Assembly: GCA_003242685.1 (NCBI GenBank)
Contig: QGVD01000058.1
Location: forward strand, 1 to 25,615
Length of the DNA stretch: 25,615 nucleotides
Direction: 5' to 3'
Origin: Pseudomonadota bacterium
GTDB taxonomy: Bacteria; Pseudomonadota; Gammaproteobacteria; Steroidobacterales; Steroidobacteraceae
Within the stretch, counting starts at the first letter, position 1. Every line of letters begins with the position of its first letter. Below, piece by piece: positions 1-7,063 of this stretch. The notes below the pieces were generated by a model that saw only the letters and a list, made by a program, of their open reading frames with translations, ran no database searches and was not told the origin of the DNA. The translations under genes were made by a program, and so were the position numbers.

Positions 1-178
1 CCTGGAGGATGGCCTCGTTCTCCACTGCGCGCAGATCGGCCGCGCTGATCTCCCCGGCCTTGAACTTCTCGCGCGCCTCGAGCAGCGGCTTCGGGCGCAG
101 GAAGCTCCCCACGTGCTCGGCACGGAATACGCGGCGTCCGTGCTCGCCGGGCGGTGTCGGCTGCAACCGTGCATTCAT
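1..178 (-). CDS. MetE-like cobalamin-independent methionine synthase family protein, 5' end only
   Basis: The first 59 codons of a gene that continues beyond the left edge. The start is the ATG at 178-176, with a good Shine-Dalgarno GGGAGAG (190-184) five bases upstream. The N-terminus carries RAEHVGSFLRP, then a charged helix with KFKAGEISAADLRAVENEAI. This resembles the YxjG/YxjH group of short MetE-like methyltransferases, which correspond to the catalytic C-terminal half of MetE and use a zinc site to methylate thiols. The zinc ligands lie outside the window, so activity cannot be judged. It is divergent from the Lrp-type regulator gene at 320, which may share the intergenic control region. 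The family call is fairly firm; the substrate is unknown. Confidence 0.8.
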   Translation of the reverse strand, partial: MNARLQPTPPGEHGRRVFRAEHVGSFLRPKPLLEAREKFKAGEISAADLRAVENEAILQ

Positions 179-226
179 GACGTCTCTCCCATCGCTGCGC
201 GCCACCGGAATGACGCTAGAATAAAA

Positions 227-240
227 CGCTCCGCGGAGCG
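227..240. promoter_or_regulatory. 14-bp perfect palindrome in the divergent metE-like/Lrp intergenic region
   Basis: The sequence CGCTCCGCGGAGCG is its own reverse complement and lies between two divergent genes (starts at 178 and 320). A possible minus-strand -10 (TATTCT, 223-218) sits just beside it, without a convincing -35. The position fits an operator for the adjacent Lrp/AsnC regulator, but GC-only palindromes are common in DNA of this composition, so this is only a candidate. Confidence 0.3.
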
Positions 241-319
241 CGATTCTGCCAATTTCACACTATCCATGTACCGCGTTTAGTACGTTTGAACTACTCCCCC
301 AGCAAACAGGGTTCCCGGC

Positions 320-796
320 ATGACGGCGGTCTCCATCGACAGGACTGACGCGAAGATCCTCCAGCTTCTGGCGAGGGACGGCCGCATGAGCTGGCGCGAG
401 CTGGCGGACCGCATAGGCCTTTCGCTCACGCCCACGCTGCGCCGCGTGCGCAGGCTCGAGAAGCAGGGGCTCATCGCGGGCTACAGCGCGCGCGTCGACG
501 AGCAGCGCCTCGGCGTCGGGATCACGATGTTCGTGCTCGTGACGCTCGAGCGCCAGACGGAAGAGACGCTGAAGGTCTTCGAAAGGCGCATCGCCGACGT
601 GCCCGAGGTCATGAGCTGTTATCTGATGACCGGCGAGGCCGACTACATTCTGCGCGTCGTGGCCTCGGATCTCGCGAGCTATCAGCGATTCATGCTGGAC
701 GTGCTCACGCGCATTCCCGGCGTCTCGCGCATACAGTCCAGTCTCGCGATCAAGCCGGTGTTCCAGCGCGCTGCGCCGCCGATCCCGCGCGCCTGA
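320..796 (+). CDS. Lrp/AsnC family transcriptional regulator
   Basis: A 158-residue protein, the usual length of the Lrp/AsnC family. Residues about 6-60 form the N-terminal helix-turn-helix (DRTDAKILQLLARDGRMSW, then ELADRIGLSLTPTLRRVRRL with the typical basic recognition helix). Residues about 70-145 form the RAM ligand-binding and oligomerisation domain, including ERRIADVPEVMSCYLMTGEADY, which matches the family's conserved G-D-Y loop. Such proteins sense amino acids or related small molecules and often control an adjacent divergent gene. Here that is the MetE-like methyltransferase gene, so methionine or one-carbon control is plausible but inferred. No clear Shine-Dalgarno precedes the ATG at 320; no other start fits the complete HTH. 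Confidence 0.93.
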   Translation: MTAVSIDRTDAKILQLLARDGRMSWRELADRIGLSLTPTLRRVRRLEKQGLIAGYSARVDEQRLGVGITMFVLVTLERQTEETLKVFERRIADVPEVMSCYLMTGEADYILRVVASDLASYQRFMLDVLTRIPGVSRIQSSLAIKPVFQRAAPPIPRA

Positions 797-833
797 TCGT
801 TTCGCCCGGGAGCGGCCCGCCAGGCAGAGAGCG

Positions 834-2144
834 TCACTGCCGAGGTGTGGACCGGGCCGCCGGCGGCTCGGCGGTGTCTTCGGATCCGTCGGGAATCGAT
901 GCGACGCCGGAGTTCCAGATCGATGCGGCATCGAGCGGCGAGGTGAGCAGGAGCCTTCCGGTCATGTTCGTACGCTCGACCCCGACCACTTCGTAGAGCG
1001 CTTCGAAGTCGGCGCTGCGCCGAGCGCCATCCGCAAGCCGTGCGAGCTCGGCAGCCCGGGTGACGGATTCCGCCGTGTGCATGAGCGCTTCGTCGCGCGT
1101 GCCTGCGATCACGACGTGCCGGTTTCCGGACGGGCCGTCGAACGTCGAGAAGTAGCCGTAGTCGCGGTAGCGCGTCGTCTGCAGCTCGGGAATGCCCGCT
1201 TCGCTGACGTAGCGGGTTCCCGTGAGCGAATCGACGAGCTCGTCGTAGGTGAAACCGACATTGAACCGTGAGCCGGCGAACACGATCTCGCCGAGCGTCC
1301 CGAGCGCGCTCAGATAGCCGATGTAGACGACGTGCGCCGACTTGAACACGCCCGGATCGAGATTCGATGCCGTGCGGACCTGGATGCGCTCGCGTTTCTC
1401 GGCGAGCACCGCCATGACTTCGCCGACGGCGAAGGCGCTCGCGACCGGGAGGTACGCCAGATTGAGGTCGACATAGCGCCCGGCATCGGACGGTCTCGTC
1501 TGGAGATAGCGCTCGAAGTCCTCGAGGGAGTTCACCTCGAAGTCGCGCACGAGCCGGTGCACGTTGCCCGCCGCATCCCGCTCACCGAAGATGTAGTAGT
1601 CGCCGACCACGATGTAGATCGGCCGATCGTCCTCGAGGAGAGGCGCCCACACCGGACTGCGGCGAACGTCCGCGAGGTCGCCCGCCCAGCGCGGCGAATC
1701 GAGCCGCTCGAGCGCGACGAATGCAGCGCCCGCGAGGAGTGCTCCGAGCGCCGCGCCGGCCAGGACGCCGAGCCACCTGCGGGTGCGAGGCCGGTCGGGT
1801 GCAGCAGTGCGCGCGGGCGAGAGAACCTGCTCGATGGCCAGTCTGTACTCACCCTTGGGGATCACGATGCGGGCCGTCTCTCCGGCACCCGCGCCCGCGT
1901 AGAACTCGTCGAGCTTGCGCCGCAACTTGTGGACGTAGACGCGCACCAGGGAGTCCTGACTGACGTCGAAGCTCGCGTCGCGGCCGAAGACGTCGACGGC
2001 GATCTCGATCTCCTTCGGGACTCGACCGCTCAACGAGCGCTCGAGCAGGAAGTCGAACAGCCGATTGAGGGGCCCCGACCGACCCAGCACGCCGCTGCGG
2101 CGGATGTGCTCTGCATGTATCTGAAGGAGATGGTCAGGGTTCAT
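834..2144 (-). CDS. ToxR-like membrane-anchored winged-helix transcriptional regulator
   Basis: A 436-residue protein if the ATG at 2144 is used; an in-frame TTG at 2156 would add four residues, and neither has an obvious ribosome binding site. The N-terminal 105 residues look like an OmpR/PhoB-type winged helix: VSQDSLVRVYVHKLRRKLDEFY is the recognition-helix region and VIPKGEYRLAIE the terminal hairpin. A single hydrophobic segment at about residues 124-145 (LGVLAGAALGALLAGAAFVA) follows a basic stretch. The remaining 290 residues would be periplasmic and match no domain I recognise. The architecture is ToxR/CadC-like: a one-component regulator that senses outside the inner membrane. It is divergent from the TonB-dependent receptor at 2284 with 139 bp between, so it probably regulates that receptor. 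The ligand is unknown. Confidence 0.85.
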   Translation of the reverse strand: MNPDHLLQIHAEHIRRSGVLGRSGPLNRLFDFLLERSLSGRVPKEIEIAVDVFGRDASFDVSQDSLVRVYVHKLRRKLDEFYAGAGAGETARIVIPKGEYRLAIEQVLSPARTAAPDRPRTRRWLGVLAGAALGALLAGAAFVALERLDSPRWAGDLADVRRSPVWAPLLEDDRPIYIVVGDYYIFGERDAAGNVHRLVRDFEVNSLEDFERYLQTRPSDAGRYVDLNLAYLPVASAFAVGEVMAVLAEKRERIQVRTASNLDPGVFKSAHVVYIGYLSALGTLGEIVFAGSRFNVGFTYDELVDSLTGTRYVSEAGIPELQTTRYRDYGYFSTFDGPSGNRHVVIAGTRDEALMHTAESVTRAAELARLADGARRSADFEALYEVVGVERTNMTGRLLLTSPLDAASIWNSGVASIPDGSEDTAEPPAARSTPRQ

Positions 2145-2182
2145 GGGGAGACCCAAGGGTCGCCGGGATCATAACAGGCCCC

Positions 2183-2198
2183 GTTAACGCGCGATAAC
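2183..2198. promoter_or_regulatory. Imperfect palindrome between the ToxR-like regulator and the TonB receptor
   Basis: GTTAACGCGCGATAAC has two 8-base arms, with one mismatched pair when folded. It lies centrally in the 139-bp intergenic region between the divergent regulator and receptor genes. That position and symmetry suit a binding site for the dimeric winged-helix regulator. No clear sigma-70 boxes are visible around it. Confidence 0.4.
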
Positions 2199-2283
2199 GC
2201 CGTTGGAAACAGTAACTTACGGGACATCGGCAGGAGCTTGAGCCAGGGTTGCGGCCGTACCAGCCGGACGTACCAAGGGTCTC

Positions 2284-4416
2284 ATGCCCCCGAGTCTCAA
2301 GTCCCGTTTCAGCCCGCCGACGCCTCCGCGCCTCCTCGCGGCCACGGCGCTCGCACCATTTGCGCTGGGCGGTCTGCTCGTCGGCACGGAGGTGCAGGCT
2401 GCCGAGCCGGCTCCTCCGCCAGCCGGTGAATCCCGTCAGAGCACGCCTTCTTCTATCGAGCCGCTGCAGGAGGTCGTGATCTGGGGCCGCGCCGAGCGGC
2501 TCATCGGCACAGCCCGGTCCGCATCGGAAGGGGTGGTCGGCTACGCCGATTTCTCGACCCGGCCGCTCCTTCGCGTCGCCGAGCTGACCGAAGTCGTGCC
2601 CGGAATGATCGCGACCGCGCACAGCGGCTCGGGCAAGGCCAACCAGTACTTCCTGCGGGGAATCAATCTCGATCACGGCAGCGATTTCGCTGCGACCCTC
2701 GACGGCGTGCCGGTGAACTTCCCGAGTCACGCCCACGCGCAGGGCTACCTCGACCTCAATTTCCTCATCCCCGAGATCGTCCGCACCGTGGAGTACCGCA
2801 AGGGAACCCACCATGCCGATCTCGGCGATTTCTCCGCCGCGGGCGCGGCAGCGTTCACGACCTACGACCGGCTCGATGCGGGCTTCATCGAGCTCAATGC
2901 CGGGAGCGAGGAGCACTTCCGGCTCGTCGCGGCGGATTCGTTCGACGCGATCCACGGCACGTTTCTCTACGCCGCGGAGGTCCAGCGCGACGACGGACCC
3001 TGGGTGCTCGAGGAGAATCTCCGCAAGCTCAATCTGTTCCTCAAATACAGTACGGGTGAGGAGCACCGAAGGCGCAGCGTGCAGCTCACCGCCTACGACG
3101 CCGACTGGCGCGCAACCGACCAGATTCCGCTGCGCGCCGTGGAATCGGGGCTTCTCGATCGCTTCGGGTATGTCGATCCCGATCTGGGAGGCAGCTCGAA
3201 GCGCATCGGCGTTTCCGGGCGGATCGAGACCGGTAACTGGTCCGCGATCGGCTACGTCACGCGCTACGAGCTCAATCTCTTCTCCAACCCGACGTACGCG
3301 CTCTCCGACCCCGAGCTCGGCGACGAGATCGAGCAGGAGGATCGCCGCTGGGTTGCGGGCGGATCGCTCCGCCGAACGGCCGGGCACACGCTGGGGACGC
3401 GACCACTCACGCTCGAGTACGGCGCGGACGTGCGCTACGACGACGTGGGCGAGCTGAACCTCTTCCGAACGGCCGGCCGCCGGCGCATCGGCGCCGTGCG
3501 CGAAGACGAGGTGCGGCAGCTGACGGGGGCCCTGCACGCCGCGGCCGAGCTGCAGTGGACGGATCGTCTGCGCGTCAGCGCCGGGATTCGCGGGGATCTG
3601 TACGACTATCGCAATCGCTCCGCGATAGAGGAGAACTCGGGCAGCGGCACGGCGAGCATCGTGAGCCCGAAGCTCGGATTCGCATTCGCGGCGGCGCCTG
3701 GCCTCGAGCTCTATGCCAACGCGGGCAGGGGGTTCCATTCCAACGACGTGCGCGGCGTGACGCTTCGCGTGGATCCCGTCACCGGAGATCCGGTGGATCC
3801 GGTGCCCGCGCTGGTACGCGCCGACGGCTATGAGGTCGGCGTGCGCTGGGAGCATGGCGAGACGCTGCGGATGACCCTCACCGCGTTCCGGCTCGCGCTC
3901 GAATCTGAGCTGCAGTTCGTGGGCGATGCAGGTACCTCCGAGCCGAAAGGCGCTTCGACCCGCCGCGGTGTGGAGCTCACCGGCTTCTGGCGGCCGATCG
4001 CGCCGCTCGTCTTCGATCTCACGGCAGCCGCGACGCATGCGCGGTTCGACGACGCTTCGGCCGGTGGACGTCACATCCCCAACGCGCTCGATTCGGTGAT
4101 CGGTGCGGGCGTGACGTACGTGTCGCCGCGCGGTCTGCTTGCGACGCTCCGGGTACGTCACATGGGACCGGCGCCGCTCGTCGAGGACAACTCCGTGCGC
4201 GCGCCGTCCATGACACTGGTCAATGCGGGGCTCGGCTACGACTTCGGGCGCTGGAGCGTGGGGCTCGATCTCCTCAACCTGCTCGACGAGCGCGGGAACG
4301 ACATCATCTATTACTTCGAGTCGCAGCTTCCCTGGGAGACGCAGCCCGTCGAGGACCTGCATTTCCATCCCGTGGAGCCGCGCGAGGTGCGCGTCCGGTT
4401 CGCGTGGCGATTCTAG
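2284..4416 (+). CDS. TonB-dependent outer membrane receptor
   Basis: A 710-residue receptor with a signal peptide (hydrophobic LLAATALAPFALGGLLVG, probable cleavage after VQA near residue 40). The TonB-box region is EVVIWGRAERLIG, followed by the plug domain at about residues 60-170 with ANQYFLRGINLDHGSDFAAT and LDGVPVNFPSHAHAQGY. A beta-barrel of alternating aromatic strands ends in the C-terminal Phe (VRFAWRF) typical of outer membrane proteins. The plug has several histidines (SHAHAQ, THHADLGDF). The ATG at 2284 has AAGGG four bases upstream. The gene is divergent from the ToxR-like regulator and convergent with genes for an anchor protein and a HupE-type permease, which suggests metal uptake, perhaps nickel or cobalt. 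The family is certain; the substrate is inferred. Confidence 0.93.
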   Translation: MPPSLKSRFSPPTPPRLLAATALAPFALGGLLVGTEVQAAEPAPPPAGESRQSTPSSIEPLQEVVIWGRAERLIGTARSASEGVVGYADFSTRPLLRVAELTEVVPGMIATAHSGSGKANQYFLRGINLDHGSDFAATLDGVPVNFPSHAHAQGYLDLNFLIPEIVRTVEYRKGTHHADLGDFSAAGAAAFTTYDRLDAGFIELNAGSEEHFRLVAADSFDAIHGTFLYAAEVQRDDGPWVLEENLRKLNLFLKYSTGEEHRRRSVQLTAYDADWRATDQIPLRAVESGLLDRFGYVDPDLGGSSKRIGVSGRIETGNWSAIGYVTRYELNLFSNPTYALSDPELGDEIEQEDRRWVAGGSLRRTAGHTLGTRPLTLEYGADVRYDDVGELNLFRTAGRRRIGAVREDEVRQLTGALHAAAELQWTDRLRVSAGIRGDLYDYRNRSAIEENSGSGTASIVSPKLGFAFAAAPGLELYANAGRGFHSNDVRGVTLRVDPVTGDPVDPVPALVRADGYEVGVRWEHGETLRMTLTAFRLALESELQFVGDAGTSEPKGASTRRGVELTGFWRPIAPLVFDLTAAATHARFDDASAGGRHIPNALDSVIGAGVTYVSPRGLLATLRVRHMGPAPLVEDNSVRAPSMTLVNAGLGYDFGRWSVGLDLLNLLDERGNDIIYYFESQLPWETQPVEDLHFHPVEPREVRVRFAWRF

Positions 4417-4433
4417 TGGCACCTGCACCTGGC

Positions 4434-4462
4434 GCCGCGGCAAGAAACGTTCGAGCCGCGGC
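4434..4462. terminator. Possible hairpin between convergent receptor and anchor genes
   Basis: GCCGCGGC at 4434-4441 is repeated at 4455-4462 and, being palindromic, can pair with it across a 13-base loop. It sits in the 67-bp gap between two convergent stop codons, where a bidirectional terminator is expected. There is no T-tract, so the call is weak. Confidence 0.35.
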
Positions 4463-4483
4463 CCGGAAACGGCGGAAGGTGCG

Positions 4484-5128
4484 TCAGCGCAGGATGCCGT
4501 AGTCCTTGATATCGTCGAAGTAGCCGGTCACCGTCAGCGTGAGGACCACCGGTGCATCGCTGACGTTGAGCCAGAACCAGCCGTGCTCGCCGCTGAAAGG
4601 CGCGACGAGGGAGCCATGGCTGCTCGTGCCGGACTGCAGCTCCTCGTAGCGCACCCAGAAGTTCTCGCCGGCGGCAGGGTCGTGACCGTGGAAGTCCACG
4701 TACACCTCGCCGCCGTCCGTCTCCCAGGAATAGACGAGCACCTTGCCTTCGCGGAGCACGGCCTTCACTTCCGTCTCCTGATCCAGATCCAGCCGGATCT
4801 GCATCGTACGCGTCTGCGGCGGGCGGGATTCGTCCTGATATACGGCCGGGTTGGGCAGCGGAACGGGCTCGCCGGGGTCGGGAATCCGCATCTCGCGTAC
4901 GCGCTCGTTTCCACCGATGACGTCGACGATGCGCAGCGTGCGTGTCGGCTCGTTCAATGCCGTGAGACCCAGCGCGCGGCCGATGCCGGTCGGATCCACG
5001 CCGTACTCGGCGGGCAGCACGATCGTGACGAGGATGAGCGCCGCGGCGAGGATCGCGACGGCGACGCTGACGAGCAACCGCCGCTGCGACGGCGGCTGCA
5101 GCTCCCAGGGCGACGAAGGCTTTTCCAT
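4484..5128 (-). CDS. Single-pass transmembrane anchor protein next to HupE-type permease
   Basis: A 214-residue protein with one N-terminal transmembrane helix at about residues 18-41 (LLVSVAVAILAAALILVTIVL) after a short cytoplasmic segment; the rest is predicted periplasmic. The periplasmic part contains a charged strand region (EVKAVLREGKVLVYSWETDG) and a His- and aromatic-rich stretch, VYVDFHGHDPAAGENFWVRY and SGEHGWFWLNVSD. Proteins of this kind are often annotated as 'transmembrane anchor protein' and often sit beside HupE/UreJ-type genes, as here: the permease stop is only 25 bases upstream, so the two are probably one operon. The function is unknown; a periplasmic metal-binding or scaffold role for the permease is inference. 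Confidence 0.82.
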   Translation of the reverse strand: MEKPSSPWELQPPSQRRLLVSVAVAILAAALILVTIVLPAEYGVDPTGIGRALGLTALNEPTRTLRIVDVIGGNERVREMRIPDPGEPVPLPNPAVYQDESRPPQTRTMQIRLDLDQETEVKAVLREGKVLVYSWETDGGEVYVDFHGHDPAAGENFWVRYEELQSGTSSHGSLVAPFSGEHGWFWLNVSDAPVVLTLTVTGYFDDIKDYGILR

Positions 5129-5153
5129 GTGAGATGCTTCGGAATGGAATTCT

Positions 5154-5855
5154 TCAGGACAGCAGGAAGCCGGTGAGCTGGTAGCCGAACAGCACGAAAC
5201 CGGCCGTCATGAGCACGACGTTGGCCGCCCAGGCTCCCTGCAGGAACGTGCCGCTGCGCCTCCAGAGATTGAACGCGATCAGGATCAGCGCGAGCGCGGC
5301 GAACTGGCCGAGCTCCACACCGACGTTGAACCCGATCATGTTCGCGACGAGTCCGTCCCGCGAGAGGGTGAGGTCCTGGAGCTTCGTCGAGAGGCCGAAC
5401 CCGTGCGCCAGGCCGAATACCAGCACCGCCGCACGGGTATCGATGTTGAGTCCGATACGCCTGAAACCGCCCAGATTCTCGAACGCCTTGTAGACGACCG
5501 AGAGTCCGATGATGGCGTCGACGATGTGGGGATTGGCATGAATGCCGGCAAGTACGCCGACGAGGAGGGTCGTGCTGTGACCTATGGCGAAGAGCGTCAC
5601 GTACAGCGCGACGTCCCGCAGCCGGTACAGGAAGAAGATGACACCGGCGAGAAAGAGCAGGTGGTCGTACCCGGTCACCATGTGCTTGGCGCCGAGATAC
5701 ATGTATGGAATGAAGTGAACGCCCTGTACGGATTCGAGAAAGCGCGAATCGCCTTCCGCGACGCCGTGCGCGGACGCCGCGGAAGCGAACGCGATCAGCG
5801 CAGCCGCAGGCAGCAGGGCGCGCCGAAGCAGGGCGCCCGCAGTGGGCATCTGCAT
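5154..5855 (-). CDS. HupE/UreJ family membrane protein (probable metal permease)
   Basis: A 233-residue integral membrane protein from the ATG at 5855; a G-rich Shine-Dalgarno lies upstream, and an earlier in-frame ATG at 5918 would give a non-hydrophobic Arg-rich extension. It begins with a signal-like segment ending in ASAHG. About six further hydrophobic helices follow. The family motif GYDHLLFLAGVIFF is present near residue 60, with additional conserved histidines in AIGHSTTL and FGLAHGFG. HupE proteins are nickel permeases linked to hydrogenases and ureases; this longer type (HupE/UreJ_2) is widespread and poorly characterised. No hydrogenase or urease gene is in the window. It is probably co-transcribed with the downstream anchor protein gene. 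Confidence 0.9.
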   Translation of the reverse strand: MQMPTAGALLRRALLPAAALIAFASAASAHGVAEGDSRFLESVQGVHFIPYMYLGAKHMVTGYDHLLFLAGVIFFLYRLRDVALYVTLFAIGHSTTLLVGVLAGIHANPHIVDAIIGLSVVYKAFENLGGFRRIGLNIDTRAAVLVFGLAHGFGLSTKLQDLTLSRDGLVANMIGFNVGVELGQFAALALILIAFNLWRRSGTFLQGAWAANVVLMTAGFVLFGYQLTGFLLS

Positions 5856-6014
5856 GGGAACTCGATTCCCCCCGCCGGAACACGGCCGCAGGAGAACGCG
5901 GCCTCGCCGCGCGACCATACGGGCCGCGGGCGAGGGCCGTCAAGAATCAGTCAGGAACGAAGAAAGACGCGGCAGGCGCGCACGCGCGAGCCACCGCGGA
6001 AGTCCCGTCGCGGT

Positions 6015-6028
6015 GCCGGCTGGCCGGC
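6015..6028. terminator. Short inverted repeat just downstream of slyD-like gene
   Basis: GCCGGC-TG-GCCGGC can form a five-base stem with a four-base loop, nine bases beyond the stop of the slyD-like gene on the minus strand. There is no T-run. It may be a weak terminator or chance GC symmetry. Confidence 0.25.
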
Positions 6029-6036
6029 GAGAGCCG

Positions 6037-6522
6037 TCAGTCGTGGTCGTGGCCGCCGGGTCCGTGCACGTGGCCGTGCATCAGCTCTTCTTCGGTCGCC
6101 GGACGGACGGCAGTGATCTCGACCTCGAAGTTGAGGTCCTTGCCCGCGAGCGGATGGTTGCCGTCGATGGTCACCATGTCGCCGGTGACCTTCGTCACAG
6201 TGACGGCATGCGTGCCCTCGGGCGTCTGAACGTGCAGCCGCATACCGACCTTCACGTCCGGGATCCCGCGCATCGCGCGGCGGGGAACCTGATGAACGAG
6301 GCGCTCGTCGTACTCGCCGTAGCCTTCCGCGGCCGGAATCCTGACGTTGAGCCGATCGCCCGTGTCCTTGCCTTCGAGCTCACGCTCGAGTCCGGGAATC
6401 AGGTTACCGTGGCCGTGCAGATAGGACAGCGGCTCGCCCGGGACGGAGCTGTCGATGACTTCGCCTGCGTCGTCCTTGAGCGTGTAGTGAATACTTACGA
6501 CCGAGTCTTGCGTGATGGGCAT
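6037..6522 (-). CDS. slyD: SlyD-type FKBP peptidyl-prolyl cis-trans isomerase
   Basis: A 161-residue protein from the ATG at 6522; the only upstream start, TTG at 6579, adds residues without family character. The FKBP half (residues about 7-70 and 125-145) carries the SlyD signatures YLHGHGNLIPGLERELEGK and IDGNHPLAGKDLNFEVE. The IF chaperone flap lies between, around residues 70-120. The C-terminal tail HGHVHGPGGHDHD is a short version of the His-rich metal-binding tail of E. coli SlyD. SlyD folds proline-limited proteins and delivers nickel to hydrogenase. It is encoded upstream of the HupE-type permease on the same strand, which supports a nickel connection, although SlyD is also a general housekeeping chaperone. 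Confidence 0.95.
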   Translation of the reverse strand: MPITQDSVVSIHYTLKDDAGEVIDSSVPGEPLSYLHGHGNLIPGLERELEGKDTGDRLNVRIPAAEGYGEYDERLVHQVPRRAMRGIPDVKVGMRLHVQTPEGTHAVTVTKVTGDMVTIDGNHPLAGKDLNFEVEITAVRPATEEELMHGHVHGPGGHDHD

Positions 6523-6645
6523 GTTGGGATAGGGCTTTCCGGTGGTGGGCGGGGCCACGCGAAAGCGGCTCGGCCGCAAGTCACGTGGAATCTCCGGGCA
6601 AGTGTCGCGCCGATGCCCTGTCCATGCAAGTTTTCAACCATCGCT

Positions 6646-6665
6646 GGGCCGGTTCTGACCGGCCC
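6646..6665 (-). terminator. Hairpin terminator of the GMC oxidoreductase-decarboxylase operon
   Basis: GGGCCGGT (6646-6653), loop TCTG, ACCGGCCC (6658-6665) make a perfect 8-bp stem starting 11 bases after the decarboxylase stop on the minus strand. The downstream transcript has only a few Ts, so termination may be inefficient or Rho-assisted. Confidence 0.55.
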
Positions 6666-6676
6666 GCGCCTGCGGT

Positions 6677-7063
6677 TCACTCGGGAACGCCCGCCTCGGC
6701 AAGGGCTTCGCGCACGTTGCGAAAGCCTTCCATCGCGCAGGGCACGCCGCAGTACACCATCGCATGCAGCAGGATCTCGTGGAGCTCGGCCTTGGTGAGA
6801 CCGTTGCGAAGCCCTGCCTGCACGTGGAACTTCACCTCCTGTGACCGGCCCATCGCGACGAGCATCGAGAGCGTAATGAGGCTGCGAATCCTGCGCGGCA
6901 CGGTGTCCTCGCCCCACAGCTCGCCGAAGCAGTAACGCGTGACGAGCTCCTGGAAGCGGCGGGTGAAATCGGTCGCTTCACGGACGTGCTTCTCGCCGAG
7001 CTCGGTCCCGAAAAGCTCGCGTCTCACCTGCATGCCGCGCTCGAAGAGGTCCTGCTGGGTCAT
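6677..7063 (-). CDS. Carboxymuconolactone decarboxylase family protein (PcaC-like)
   Basis: A 128-residue protein, the length of PcaC. The family core is clear: ATDFTRRFQELVTRYCFGEL, then RRIRSLITLSMLVAMGR, then HEILLHAMVYCGVPCAMEGF, which matches the PcaC Y-C-G-x-P-x-A-x-x-x-F segment. PcaC removes CO2 from 4-carboxymuconolactone in the beta-ketoadipate pathway; many relatives act on other lactones or are peroxidase-like. The two-cysteine AhpD motif (CxxC) is absent, favouring the decarboxylase side. The start is decided by an excellent AAGGAG (7075-7070) six bases before the ATG at 7063. The gene overlaps the GMC oxidoreductase stop by ATGA, so the two are translationally coupled. No other pca genes are present, so the true substrate is open. 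Confidence 0.9.
   Translation of the reverse strand: MTQQDLFERGMQVRRELFGTELGEKHVREATDFTRRFQELVTRYCFGELWGEDTVPRRIRSLITLSMLVAMGRSQEVKFHVQAGLRNGLTKAELHEILLHAMVYCGVPCAMEGFRNVREALAEAGVPE

Noticed and set aside
2134..4443. A 769-codon open frame on the minus strand opposite the TonB receptor
   Set aside because: It has no recognisable domain and is rich in Arg, Glu and His, as expected for the antisense of a GC-biased gene. The plus strand encodes a complete receptor.
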